Below are positions 33,640-41,863 of a DNA stretch of 64,000 bases, one piece after another. Within the stretch, counting starts at the first letter, position 1. The number at the start of each line of letters is the position of its first letter. The DNA is from an uncultured Oscillospiraceae bacterium (GTDB taxonomy: Bacteria > Bacillota > Clostridia > Oscillospirales > Oscillospiraceae): positions 53,944-117,943 of the forward strand of contig CANQVL010000005.1 in assembly GCA_947627285.1 (NCBI GenBank), in the 5' to 3' direction. The notes beneath the pieces were generated by a model. That model worked only from the letters and a program-made list of their open reading frames with translations. It had not been told where the DNA came from and ran no database searches. A program made the translations under genes and the position numbers.

Positions 33640-33664
33640 TCAAAAATGGCAAAGCCGTTTTTGA
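33640..33664 (-). terminator. Hairpin at the end of the GH2 gene
   Basis: CAAAAATGGC, AAA, GCCGTTTTTG directly after the GH2 stop codon; same tip style as the hairpins at 23277, 27205 and 31477, and flanked by T-rich sequence on the minus strand. Confidence 0.55.
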
Positions 33665-35317
33665 TTATCCTCCCGCCAAATTCTCAAACCGCAGCCTTAT
33701 CTGCGCGGCTATTTCTCTTAGGGCGCGGGGGTTTACCTTTAGGACCTGGCGGTCGAAGGTGTAAAGGCCGTTTGTCTCGCCCTCCACGTCGGAAAGCTGT
33801 GTGTAGACGCAGCCGCACAGGCCGTTTTCCAGGGAGGGGAGCACCATCTCATCGTAAAGGCGGGTTATCCTTTCCGTCAACGCCTCCTCGCTGTCAAGCC
33901 GCTTGCCGTAGCCGTAATTTTTCCGGTCCTCCGCCGTGTGTCCCGGGACACGGCGGGAGAAGCCGCCGCACTCGGAGAGTATGAGAAATTTTCCCTTCCT
34001 TGCCCTTTTCAGGACCTTGGAGCGGAAGTAGACGTGCCGGCTGTCCGCGTCGCTCCTTTCCCCGGCGAACCAGCCGGAGGCGGAGATGAAGAACCGCGTG
34101 GGGTCGAGGCTCTTGAACCTGGTATAGAGCCTGTCGGAGTCGTACTGTCCCCAGCCCTCGTTGAAAATGGTGTAGCCAATCACGCAGGGGTGGTTTTTGA
34201 GCCTTGCTATCTCGCCCTCCGCCTGCCCCTCAAAGAGCTCGCGCCGCCTTTGGGAGACGGCGGAGCCTGTGTCGCTCCGGCGCGTGAAGCCCAGGGTGGG
34301 CAGGAGCGTGTCGCGGGGGAAGCTGTACTCCCCGGAATTTACCATGTCCTGGATAACAAGGATACCCAGGCGGTCGCAGGCGCAGTAAAACTCCTCCGGC
34401 TCTATCTTCACGTGCTTGCGCAGGGCGTTGAAGCCCAATGATTTGACGCGGAGGACGTCCTCCCCGTACCCGGAGGGGTCGGCGGGGAGAAAATGCCCGC
34501 CGGGGAAATAGCCCTGGTCCAGTACGGCGTGGAGGAATACGGGCTTTCCGTTGAGGCAAAGGCGCGTGACGCCGCCCCTGTCCTCAACAGTCACGGTCCG
34601 AAGGGCAAAGTACCCCTCCACCCGGTCGGTGGGGGTCTCCAGGGCGTAGCTGTATAGATACGGGTCCTCGGGCGTCCAGAGACGCGGCTCGGGGACAGTG
34701 ACAGCGATGGACCTGTCATGCGAGGTGACATCAATGCCCGCCTCGGGGACGGTGAGCCGGAGGGAGCCGGCGTCGGTATCCACATCAAAGGTGACGCCGT
34801 CAAGACCGGAGGTCATCTCCACGGAGCGCACGGCGCCGTGCGACGGTACAGCCTCCAGCCACACCGTCTGCCATATTCCGGAGACGGGGGTGTACCACAT
34901 TCCGTGGGGCTTTTTTGACTGCTTGCCGTAGGGGTAGTCGGTGGAGAGCGTGTCCACCGCCAGGACCCTCAGCTCGTTGGGACCGGGGCGGAGCGCGTCG
35001 GTTATGTCCGCGGAAAACGGCAGGTAGCCCCCCTCGTGGCGGCAGACGGCGGAGCCGTTCACAAGGACCCGGCAGCTCTGGTCCACGGCGCCCAGGTTGA
35101 GCATGAGTCGGCTGCCCTCCGGGAGAAAGCCCTCGGGAAGGGAAAAGGTGGCGCGGTAGTCCAGCTCCTCCGGCGCGCTGCCCGCAAAGCCGGACAGCGG
35201 CGCCTGGGGCGGGAAGGGGAGACGTATCTCCCTCCCGTTCAGCGTCCAGCCCTCGGAAACCGCCAAAAAGCTGTCCCTTCGCAGCTGCGGCCTCGGATAA
35301 GCCTCGTTCCAGCCCAT
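33665..35317 (-). CDS. Glycoside hydrolase family 2 enzyme
   Basis: 550 residues, cytoplasmic (no signal). An N-terminal sugar-binding jelly roll spans about 25-165 and a short Ig-like domain about 170-235. The barrel carries the acid/base Glu in IFNEGWGQYD and the nucleophile Glu in LSECGGF. Length fits compact GH2 members (beta-galactosidase, beta-glucuronidase or related); the exact sugar cannot be told from the motifs. No transporter is next to it. Confidence 0.87.
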   Translation of the reverse strand: MGWNEAYPRPQLRRDSFLAVSEGWTLNGREIRLPFPPQAPLSGFAGSAPEELDYRATFSLPEGFLPEGSRLMLNLGAVDQSCRVLVNGSAVCRHEGGYLPFSADITDALRPGPNELRVLAVDTLSTDYPYGKQSKKPHGMWYTPVSGIWQTVWLEAVPSHGAVRSVEMTSGLDGVTFDVDTDAGSLRLTVPEAGIDVTSHDRSIAVTVPEPRLWTPEDPYLYSYALETPTDRVEGYFALRTVTVEDRGGVTRLCLNGKPVFLHAVLDQGYFPGGHFLPADPSGYGEDVLRVKSLGFNALRKHVKIEPEEFYCACDRLGILVIQDMVNSGEYSFPRDTLLPTLGFTRRSDTGSAVSQRRRELFEGQAEGEIARLKNHPCVIGYTIFNEGWGQYDSDRLYTRFKSLDPTRFFISASGWFAGERSDADSRHVYFRSKVLKRARKGKFLILSECGGFSRRVPGHTAEDRKNYGYGKRLDSEEALTERITRLYDEMVLPSLENGLCGCVYTQLSDVEGETNGLYTFDRQVLKVNPRALREIAAQIRLRFENLAGG

Positions 35318-35379
35318 AATAAGCCCTCCCCGATCTTTTTTCCTCCATTATACCCCCCGCCGCGCCGGATTTCAACACC

Positions 35380-35408
35380 TTGACAGCAGACCGCGCAAAT
35401 GATAAAAT
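35380..35408 (+). promoter_or_regulatory. Promoter of the SNF2 helicase gene
   Basis: TTGACA, 17-base spacer, TAAAAT, about 105 bases before the start. The spacer end and -10 box (AATGATAAAAT) are shared with the promoter at 38783. Confidence 0.8.
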
Positions 35409-35513
35409 ATAGGCTGACAATGGAGCGCAACCAGAAGGTCCGGCGGTATATGCCGGACTTTTTGTCACTTGACCTGACCTAAAGCACAGATATAAAAGCG
35501 GGTGACCGAGACG

Positions 35514-38500
35514 ATGCTTGATGTTAAATTTATCAGGAGCCTCTTCAGCGCTCAGGATTACGCCAGGGGAAGGGACTATTATCTGAGGGACAGGGTGGAG
35601 AAGCTGGAGCGCACCGTCTCTGACGGGATCGTCATATATACATGCGCCGTGCGGGGGACCGAAATGTACCGGGTCAGTTTCGGCCTGACGGAAAAGGACG
35701 GGCAGACAAGGGCGGCTATGTACTGCACCTGCCCGAGATTCGCGGACCGCGGGGAGTGCAAGCACGTGGCGGCGGCAATGCTGAAGGCGGCGGAGGACAG
35801 CTCCGAGGGAGACGCGGAGCCGCCGAAGGCCGTATTACCTGACCCTGAAAAACCGAAGCGCGGGACAAACGCCCTTCGCGGGAGCGGAGGCACATCCGCG
35901 GGCGTTGACCGGCCCGCCGGACGGCTGACGGAGCAATATTTAAGCCTCTCAAGTCGCGCGGATATGACCGGTGAGGCGCGTCTGTCGCCCCTGCTCTCTC
36001 TGAGCCGCGACAACGGAGAATATCCGGGGCTCTACCTCTCCGTTGGAGTTACCAGGCTGTACGCGGTGAAGGATATTTTCGTGTTCCTCGAAAACGTCGC
36101 CCAGAGAAGGACCGTCGCCTACGGGAAAAATCTGACGCTGTTTCACGGGATCGAGAACTTTGACGCGCCATCCAGGGCCCTCATCGAGCTTTTGATGGAC
36201 GAATCCCGGGACTTCCGCCTTGTCCGCGCGCCCCGGAGAGGGTACTACGATCAGCCCTACGGCGCCGCGCGCGGGATGAAGGGCTCTTGCGTCCGGCTGG
36301 AGGGCTCCTCCTTCGACAGGCTTTTTGACATACTGCGGACATTTCCGCCGGAGCGCGGCTTAGAGCGGCTCCGGGACGGGGACCCGGCGGTGACGCTGAG
36401 CCTGTCGGAGAACAGAAGGGCGGTGAAGCTGTCCGTTGAAGCGCCGGAGGAGCTCCGCTTTTTCGGGAGCAGGACGCGTCTGTACGCGGATACCGGCGAC
36501 GAGCTCCTGCGGTGCTCTGACGGCTTCAGGGACTGGGTGTACCCGCTCCTGGCGGAGAGACCCCGGGTCATGAGCTTATCTAAGGATGATATGTCGGTAT
36601 TTTGCGGCTGCGCTCTGCCCAGGCTCAGAGAGCTCGTGACGGTGGAGGACCCGGAGGGGATAGGGGAGAAGTACCTCCCGGACAAGTGCGTACCGCGCTT
36701 TTATTTCGACCTGGACGGCGACGGGTCAGCCATGACGCTGGAGGTGCGTTTCCTCTACGGAGATACTGAGGTGATGCACGACGGATCCGGCGGCGGACAA
36801 AAAACGCTGAGGCGCGATACTCCGGCGGAGACAGGCGCGCTTCAATTCGCCCGGCGCTTTTTCCCGGAAAGAGACGCGTCCGGGGTATTCCGACTTTCCG
36901 GGGACGACGCCATATACGACCTTCTGGATACCGGAATGGACGCCTTTTTTGAGCGCGGGGAGGTCTTCATATCTGACCGCCTCCGGGGAAAGCGCCTCCG
37001 GCCCGCGCCGGCGGGCGTGGGCATATCTGTCTCCGACGGGACACTGCTTTTGGACATCGACACCGGGGAATTCCCTGCCTCCGAGCTGGAGGAGCTTTAC
37101 CAAAGCCTTTTGGAAAAGCGCCGCTACTACCGTCTGCGCGACGGGCGGTATCTGACGCTGGACGGCTCGGGCTATGAGACGCTGGCGGAGATGGCGCATA
37201 TGCTCAGGCTCTCCCCCGGCGAGCTTGAGAGCGGACACGCGAAACTCCCGGCGTACAGGGGCCTTTATATCGACAGCGTCCTCTCGGAGCGGGAGGATAT
37301 GCGCGTGGACCGGGACGCCAAATTCCGCGCCATGATCCGGGATTTCAAATCCCTTCCCGAGGGCGGATATGAGCCGCCGGAGGAGATGGACAAAATACTG
37401 CGGCCCTACCAGAGGGTGGGCTTTCGCTGGCTGAAGACGCTGGAGAGCTGCGGCTTCGGCGGCATACTGGCGGACGAGATGGGCCTGGGGAAGACGGTCC
37501 AGATGATCGCCTTCCTCCTGACGGTCCGCAGGGAGGTCACGGGCCTTCCCAATCTGGTGGTCTGCCCCGCGTCACTGATCCTCAACTGGATGGATGAGAC
37601 GGGCAGGTTTGCCCCCGGCCTTTCGGCAGCCGCCGTCATGGGGACGGCGGCGGAGCGGAGGCGGATACTGGAAAACGCCGGCGGCGCGGACGTGATAGTC
37701 ACCTCCTATGAGCTCCTGCGCCAGGACATCGCCCTTTACGCCGAGAGGGAGTTTTACTGCTGTGTCCTGGACGAGGGACAGCATATCAAAAACAGCTCCA
37801 CCCTTGGCTCAAAGGCTGTAAAACGCCTGCGGTGCCGCCAGCGGTTCATAATGACCGGGACGCCCATGGAAAACAGGCTCAGCGAGCTTTGGAACCTCTA
37901 TGATTTCCTCATGCCGGGGTATCTCTATTCGCACAACGCCTTTGTGGAGAAGCTGGAGAAGCCCGCCGTCAAAAGCGGGGACGCCGAGGCGCTGGAAAAG
38001 CTCCGGCGACTGGTTCTGCCGTTCATGCTCCGAAGGGTCAAAAAGGACGTCCTCCGGGAGCTGCCGCCGGTCATCGAGCACGTGCGCCGCGTGGCGTTGA
38101 CCGAGGAGGAGAGAAGGGTGTACCTTGCCACCGCCGCCCGGATACGCTCGTCCCTGGACGGGGGCGGAAAGCTCCAGATATTGGCGGCGCTCACAAGGCT
38201 GCGGCAGATCTGCTGTGACCCCGCCCTGTGCTATGAAAACTACGCCGGAAAGGCCAGCAAGCTGGAGGCGTGCTTGGAGCTTTGCGCCGGGATGACGGAG
38301 AACGGGCACCAGATCCTGCTGTTTTCCCAGTTCACCTCCATGCTTGACGTTTTGAGGCCGCGACTTGACGAGCTGGGGATCACCAGCTTTACCCTCCAGG
38401 GCTCCACGCCCAAGGAGAAGCGGGCGGAGCTTGTCAAAAGGTTCAACGACGGAGAGGCGCAGGTCTTCCTCATCTCCCTGAAGGCCGGCGGAACGGGCCT

Positions 38501-38762
38501 CAACCTGACCGCCGCCGACGTGGTAATACACTATGACCCGTGGTGGAACGCGGCTGTCCGCGACCAGGCCACCGGACGCGCCCATCGAATAGGACAGCGC
38601 TCGTGCGTTCAGGTCTATAAGCTGATCGCCCAGGATACCGTGGAGGAAAAAATAATGGCGCTCCAGGACAAAAAGGCCGAGCTCATGTCCGCCATCTCCT
38701 CCGGCGCCGAGGGCGACATACTGAATATGTCACGCGACGACCTCCTGGCGATTTTGACCTGA
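35514..38762 (+). CDS. SWIM zinc-finger SNF2-family helicase
   Basis: 1082 residues. Order: N-terminal SWIM zinc finger near 67-85 (YCTCPRFADRGECKHVAA); a long SNF2-associated region; the SNF2 ATPase lobe with Walker A ADEMGLGKT near 653-661, DEGQ box near 751 and MTGTPMENR; the second helicase lobe with LLFSQFTSMLD, GGTGLNLT and DQATGRAHRIGQ. It moves along or remodels DNA or nucleoprotein using ATP. I prefer ATG 35514 (GGGTGA 8 bases before) over GTG 35502. Clostridial chromosomes commonly carry such a stand-alone gene; its role is not settled. Confidence 0.92.
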   Translation: MLDVKFIRSLFSAQDYARGRDYYLRDRVEKLERTVSDGIVIYTCAVRGTEMYRVSFGLTEKDGQTRAAMYCTCPRFADRGECKHVAAAMLKAAEDSSEGDAEPPKAVLPDPEKPKRGTNALRGSGGTSAGVDRPAGRLTEQYLSLSSRADMTGEARLSPLLSLSRDNGEYPGLYLSVGVTRLYAVKDIFVFLENVAQRRTVAYGKNLTLFHGIENFDAPSRALIELLMDESRDFRLVRAPRRGYYDQPYGAARGMKGSCVRLEGSSFDRLFDILRTFPPERGLERLRDGDPAVTLSLSENRRAVKLSVEAPEELRFFGSRTRLYADTGDELLRCSDGFRDWVYPLLAERPRVMSLSKDDMSVFCGCALPRLRELVTVEDPEGIGEKYLPDKCVPRFYFDLDGDGSAMTLEVRFLYGDTEVMHDGSGGGQKTLRRDTPAETGALQFARRFFPERDASGVFRLSGDDAIYDLLDTGMDAFFERGEVFISDRLRGKRLRPAPAGVGISVSDGTLLLDIDTGEFPASELEELYQSLLEKRRYYRLRDGRYLTLDGSGYETLAEMAHMLRLSPGELESGHAKLPAYRGLYIDSVLSEREDMRVDRDAKFRAMIRDFKSLPEGGYEPPEEMDKILRPYQRVGFRWLKTLESCGFGGILADEMGLGKTVQMIAFLLTVRREVTGLPNLVVCPASLILNWMDETGRFAPGLSAAAVMGTAAERRRILENAGGADVIVTSYELLRQDIALYAEREFYCCVLDEGQHIKNSSTLGSKAVKRLRCRQRFIMTGTPMENRLSELWNLYDFLMPGYLYSHNAFVEKLEKPAVKSGDAEALEKLRRLVLPFMLRRVKKDVLRELPPVIEHVRRVALTEEERRVYLATAARIRSSLDGGGKLQILAALTRLRQICCDPALCYENYAGKASKLEACLELCAGMTENGHQILLFSQFTSMLDVLRPRLDELGITSFTLQGSTPKEKRAELVKRFNDGEAQVFLISLKAGGTGLNLTAADVVIHYDPWWNAAVRDQATGRAHRIGQRSCVQVYKLIAQDTVEEKIMALQDKKAELMSAISSGAEGDILNMSRDDLLAILT

Positions 38763-38782
38763 CAAAATGCCGCCCGGAAAGC

Positions 38783-38811
38783 TTGACACCGGGCGGCGGG
38801 AATGATAAAAT
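38783..38811 (+). promoter_or_regulatory. Promoter overlapping a GC-rich hairpin
   Basis: TTGACA, 17-base spacer, TAAAAT. A perfect nine-base stem GCCGCCCGG / CCGGGCGGC (38769-38797), probably the end of the SNF2 transcript, encloses the -35 box in its loop. It would drive the gene at 38885. Confidence 0.75.
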
Positions 38812-38852
38812 GCAGTTTGATAAGTATCTGTTTCCCGTCGGGGAAGCTCCAA

Positions 38853-38872
38853 TGACGTGACCTTGGTGAAAA
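38853..38872 (+). repeat. Conserved leader motif, copy 1
   Basis: TGACGTGACCTTGGTGAAAA, 12 bases before the ATG of the next gene. It is identical to the motif at 39628 and differs by one base (T for C) from that at 41270 over the shared 19. Unlike the other two copies it is not preceded by a tRNA half. Confidence 0.75.
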
Positions 38873-38884
38873 AGCGGTGAGATA

Positions 38885-39484
38885 ATGGCTGAATATAGAT
38901 TGCCGAAGGACTTTTTTGAAAAAAATCTTATTAAACCGTACTCGACGCCCCAGTTTTTTCTGGTTACCCAGGTCATTGAAGGACACGAGGAGCTGAACAG
39001 TAAGCTTAAAAAATTGATTGCGCAGTTCGACGAGGAGTTGACGGAAAAGGACGAGGCACAGCTGCGGCTTATTGAGGAAACGAACGATCCGGCGGCACTG
39101 GTCGACTTGATGCGTAAGAAATTACGTTCGCCTAATATGGGAACCTATATCGGTAAGGTCCTGGCACATCAGAGCGAATGTTTGCCGCTTTTGTTAAAAC
39201 GATACTTGACCAGCGGTCATGATGCGTTCATTGAGGCGTCGGCAAGAGTTTTGGTCGCTGCGGATGAGAGCTGCGTCCGGCAGCTCCGGGAAATGTATGA
39301 CCGGATAAGAAATCCTTACGCCAGAGCCTTCGCCTGCCTTGTTTTCGGACATCGCGGGATGAAGGACCAGCTTGCGTTTCTGGTCGGCGAATATGAGAAA
39401 TTCAAAAGAAATTATATTGACGAAAGCTTTGAGCAGTTTCCACTCGCCGCCATATATCTGCTGAGCGGAAAATCTATTATTTAA
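38885..39484 (+). CDS. HEAT-like helical protein, function unknown
   Basis: 199 residues, all helical by composition, with repeating pairs of amphipathic helices (DPAALVDLMRKKL, HQSECLPLLLKRYL, HDAFIEASARVLVAAD, CVRQLREMYDRI) that suggest HEAT-type repeats. Cytoplasmic; no catalytic motif. It starts at ATG after AGCGGTGAGATA and follows the conserved leader motif. The base composition drops at about this gene. It could be the last chromosomal gene or the first accessory one. Confidence 0.7.
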   Translation: MAEYRLPKDFFEKNLIKPYSTPQFFLVTQVIEGHEELNSKLKKLIAQFDEELTEKDEAQLRLIEETNDPAALVDLMRKKLRSPNMGTYIGKVLAHQSECLPLLLKRYLTSGHDAFIEASARVLVAADESCVRQLREMYDRIRNPYARAFACLVFGHRGMKDQLAFLVGEYEKFKRNYIDESFEQFPLAAIYLLSGKSII

Positions 39485-39497
39485 TAAGCGTTAACGC

Positions 39498-39564
39498 GCG
39501 CCCGTGGTAAAATTGGTATGCACGATGGATTAGGCGCCGTTACCTAAGTGAAGGGTTTTGAGTT
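39498..39564 (+). pseudogene. Degenerate tRNA-Leu(UAG)-like sequence
   Basis: Begins GCGCCCG then TGGTAAAATTGGTATGCA, as in a tRNA acceptor strand and D-arm, and has an ATTAGGC anticodon loop giving UAG. A variable arm and the start of a T-arm (GAAGGGTT) follow. The T-loop and the 3' acceptor strand matching CGGGCGC are missing. Probably a decayed or truncated tRNA-Leu. Confidence 0.5.
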
Positions 39565-39589
39565 GACCGAATAATTGAATACAGAATAC

Positions 39590-39627
39590 GCGGGTATGGC
39601 GGAATTGGCAGACGCGCAGGATTTAGG
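39590..39627 (+). pseudogene. 5' half of tRNA-Leu(UAG), cut at the anticodon loop
   Basis: GCGGGTATGGCGGAATTGGC and the following 18 bases form acceptor strand, D-arm and the 5' side of the anticodon arm up to TTTAGG. The sequence then leaves tRNA and enters the leader motif. No matching 3' half (TACCCGC) was found downstream to 41232. Confidence 0.75.
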
Positions 39628-39647
39628 TGACGTGACCTTGGTGAAAA
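39628..39647 (+). repeat. Conserved leader motif, copy 2
   Basis: TGACGTGACCTTGGTGAAAA joined directly to the tRNA half; 16 bases before the HNH gene. AGGT at the junction and ACCT within the motif form a short inverted repeat. Confidence 0.8.
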
Positions 39648-39663
39648 GTGGAGTGGTTTGTTT

Positions 39664-40452
39664 ATGACAATACGTGATGACTTTTCAGATAGCGTAAAGG
39701 AACAGATAAGATTTTTGAGCGGATACCGCTGTTCCAATCCGGATTGCCGTGAAAAGGTTTTCTATATCAGCCCGGAAACAAACAGGAAAATCAATCTGGG
39801 CGTGATAGCTCATATTTGTGCGGCTTCACCCGGAGGACCACGCTACGATTATTCCATGACGGGGGAGGAACGGAGAGGGGAAGGCAATGGAATACTTCTG
39901 TGTGCAAAGTGCGCATCGCTTATTGACAGGGACATGGATGCTTATCCTGTTGGGCTGCTAAGAAATTGGAAAAGAATGGCGTATGCCAATGCAAAAAAAG
40001 AATTTGTTTTTCTTTCTACGCCAGATGATTTGACACGGGCGCTGTCTGTAATCCGAGAACTGGTACGTGTGTTCCTTTCCTCATATAGGACGCATGGGAA
40101 AGTTGTACCTGAGGCAAGGTTTCGCGGTTACGCCAGCATGATGTTCAGGTTGTTTTTTGAGGATCTTCCTGTCGAACATGATTATGATAATAAGGTCATG
40201 TGCTGTCTTAGGACACTGGATATGATTTCCTTTAATGTATTGGAAAATGTCAGCGTAAGGGTTTCGCATTTTGATCGGAGTTTTCCCAGACGGTACGATC
40301 TTTTTATGGAGGAGTTGGGAACGTACTCAATCGATATCCAGAAGAACAAAGGAAGAATTCTGGATGTTATTGAGGAGACGACGCGTTGTATGTTTATGTC
40401 CGAGGAAGCCTTTTGTATGAATAAAGAAGAGAATATTTCACATCAGTCATAA
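39664..40452 (+). CDS. HNH-like zinc-finger nuclease-domain protein
   Basis: 262 residues. The N-terminal 110 residues form a probable HNH-type fold: paired cysteines CSNPDC near 23-28 and CAKC near 80-83, AHICAASPGGPRYD near 54-67, and NGILLCAKCASLIDRD. This kind of HNH module often sits at the front of accessory or defense proteins. The remaining 150 residues are helical and unrecognised. ATG follows GTGGAGTGG and the tRNA-half/motif leader. It converges with, and overlaps by 10 bases, the sigma-like gene on the other strand. Confidence 0.7.
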   Translation: MTIRDDFSDSVKEQIRFLSGYRCSNPDCREKVFYISPETNRKINLGVIAHICAASPGGPRYDYSMTGEERRGEGNGILLCAKCASLIDRDMDAYPVGLLRNWKRMAYANAKKEFVFLSTPDDLTRALSVIRELVRVFLSSYRTHGKVVPEARFRGYASMMFRLFFEDLPVEHDYDNKVMCCLRTLDMISFNVLENVSVRVSHFDRSFPRRYDLFMEELGTYSIDIQKNKGRILDVIEETTRCMFMSEEAFCMNKEENISHQS

Positions 40453-41066
40453 GAGGAGCCGCAGTATAACCGCAGAAAATTCCGGCGGAGCTTAAAAATT
40501 GCGTTGTTGTACATTTCAGATGTCTGCTTGCGGGTAAGATTATATTTCTTCGCGATCTTTTGAGAAGAAAGCTGATAAAAAATACGAAAGATAACGATGT
40601 CCTGCTCCACTACAGGTAAATCGTAAAAGGCCTGCCACAAACATCGGTCTCTTTCCAAGTAGATTAGAATCATAAGAGGATCAGAGTCGGCAACTTGTGA
40701 TTTGGCGCGGCAGTTGAGCAAAAACGCATTTCGATGGGCTGTGATAATGCGGGCGGACTGATTGCGAACAATGTTCTTCGCGTAACCAGAGACCCAACTT
40801 CGAAATCTGCCCTGTCCACGGAAACGATATAATTGCTCAAAGCATCGTTTGAAAGCCTCACTGACGGCCTCAGCGTAGTCTGAGGTACTCATCAATTTCC
40901 GATAGTCAGCCTGTCTTGCCGCATGCATAACAAAGGGCAGAGATTCTTAATAAAGGGTGTTCCAGGAGTCCGTATTCCCGTCAATTATATCCCTTACCAA
41001 GTAAAAGTCTTTCATCCGAAAATCTTCGGGTGGTTCGCTATAATGAATGACTTTTGACATATTCAT
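40443..41066 (-). pseudogene. Sigma-70-like factor gene broken by an in-frame TAA
   Basis: An ATG at 41066 with AGGAGG reads MNMSKVIHYSEPPEDF and on to DSWNTLY, then TAA at 40949-40947. The same frame continues ESLPFVMHAARQADYRKL into a normal sigma region 2 (RFRGQGRFRSWVSGYAKNIV) and region 4 (LPVVEQDIVIFRIFYQLSSQ). The intact form would be about 207 residues with Glu (GAA) where TAA stands. A shortened product from ATG 40928 or 40892 would lack region 2.1. Such sigma factors are common on integrative elements. Confidence 0.75.
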
Positions 41067-41102
41067 AAGCCTCCTGAAATTCTATGGGATAGAATGACAG
41101 GT

Positions 41103-41131
41103 ACTTTACAACCAATATCAGAGGATGTCAA
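41103..41131 (-). promoter_or_regulatory. Promoter of the sigma-like gene
   Basis: TTGACA, 17-base spacer, TAAAGT reading leftward, 36 bases before the ATG at 41066. Confidence 0.6.
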
Positions 41132-41230
41132 TATGAAGATTTGACTTTCATAAATGTTTTAGTTAAAATTCATAATGCGCATTCGTAGAGAAATCAGTGA
41201 TAGGATTTTTGAGGTACACAAAGAGAAAAC

Positions 41231-41269
41231 ATGCGGGCATGGTGTAATGGCAGCCACGGTGGTCTTAGG
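41231..41269 (+). repeat. 5' half of tRNA-Leu(UAG); left copy of a 39-base direct repeat
   Basis: AT plus the first 37 bases of the tRNA-Leu at 42760, ending CTTAGG inside the anticodon loop. It is identical over all 39 bases to 42758-42796. A weaker match continues upstream (41180-41200 against 42635-42657). Together they frame the FRG gene, as attachment sites frame an inserted element. Confidence 0.85.
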
Positions 41270-41288
41270 TGATGTGACCTTGGTGAAA
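41270..41288 (+). repeat. Conserved leader motif, copy 3
   Basis: TGATGTGACCTTGGTGAAA, joined directly to the tRNA half; 26 bases before the ATG of the FRG gene. Confidence 0.8.
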
Positions 41289-41314
41289 GTGTATCAAATG
41301 CATAGTGAAAGGGG

Positions 41315-41863
41315 ATGATTATCATCTTTTCTCGCTTTTTTTCGAATTTGTGTAAGATTGCGGATATCCGACAGGCATTTGATAATGTATGTTTGAAGAA
41401 ATTGGCGCTTGATGGTTATGTTGATATGAATGCCTACATAAGCGGTCGAATAAAGAAAGACGATATGTACGCGAGCCTTAAAACTTATAACTCAAAATAT
41501 ACCAATCTTTATTCAAATTCGTATCCTAAACAGAACACGGTCCTTGAGGTTTGGAGTAAAGCAATTTGGAAAGACTCCAGCAGAGATGATGAATCTGTTC
41601 CTGAGCTTACCTTTGAGGAATCCGTTGCTATTGTTAACTGGGTGTACAGATCCCTGAATAATACTCGAGATAGGACTGATTTTACTAGGGAGCTTTTTGA
41701 ATATTTCAAAGACTTAGAATATTTTAAAATCCCATATGGAGCACTGGAAAAAATTAGTTTTAATAGAGGCGTTGTATATAATGCGGAGAAAGTAGAGGTT
41801 TACTTTTTCTCTTCTGTATCCGGGGTCAGCACTTTTATATCCTCATTAAAAAAGCGGGACTGA
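41315..41863 (+). CDS. N-terminal part of a split FRG-domain protein
   Basis: 182 residues, ATG after GAAAGGGG. The body is helical and unrecognised, but the last residues (VSGVSTFISSLKKRD) are the usual opening of an FRG domain. TGA at 41861 is in the same frame as the next gene, whose ATG follows at once. So this is one gene interrupted by a nonsense codon (for example GGA to TGA), or a natural split with TGA-ATG coupling. Low GC suggests transfer. Confidence 0.7.
   Translation: MIIIFSRFFSNLCKIADIRQAFDNVCLKKLALDGYVDMNAYISGRIKKDDMYASLKTYNSKYTNLYSNSYPKQNTVLEVWSKAIWKDSSRDDESVPELTFEESVAIVNWVYRSLNNTRDRTDFTRELFEYFKDLEYFKIPYGALEKISFNRGVVYNAEKVEVYFFSSVSGVSTFISSLKKRD

Noticed and set aside
39590..41315. 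Group I or group II intron in the anticodon loop of tRNA-Leu
   Set aside because: tRNA-Leu is a classic group I intron site, but no intron core was seen and the 3' tRNA half does not follow the inserted sequence directly. At 42760 the tRNA is uninterrupted.
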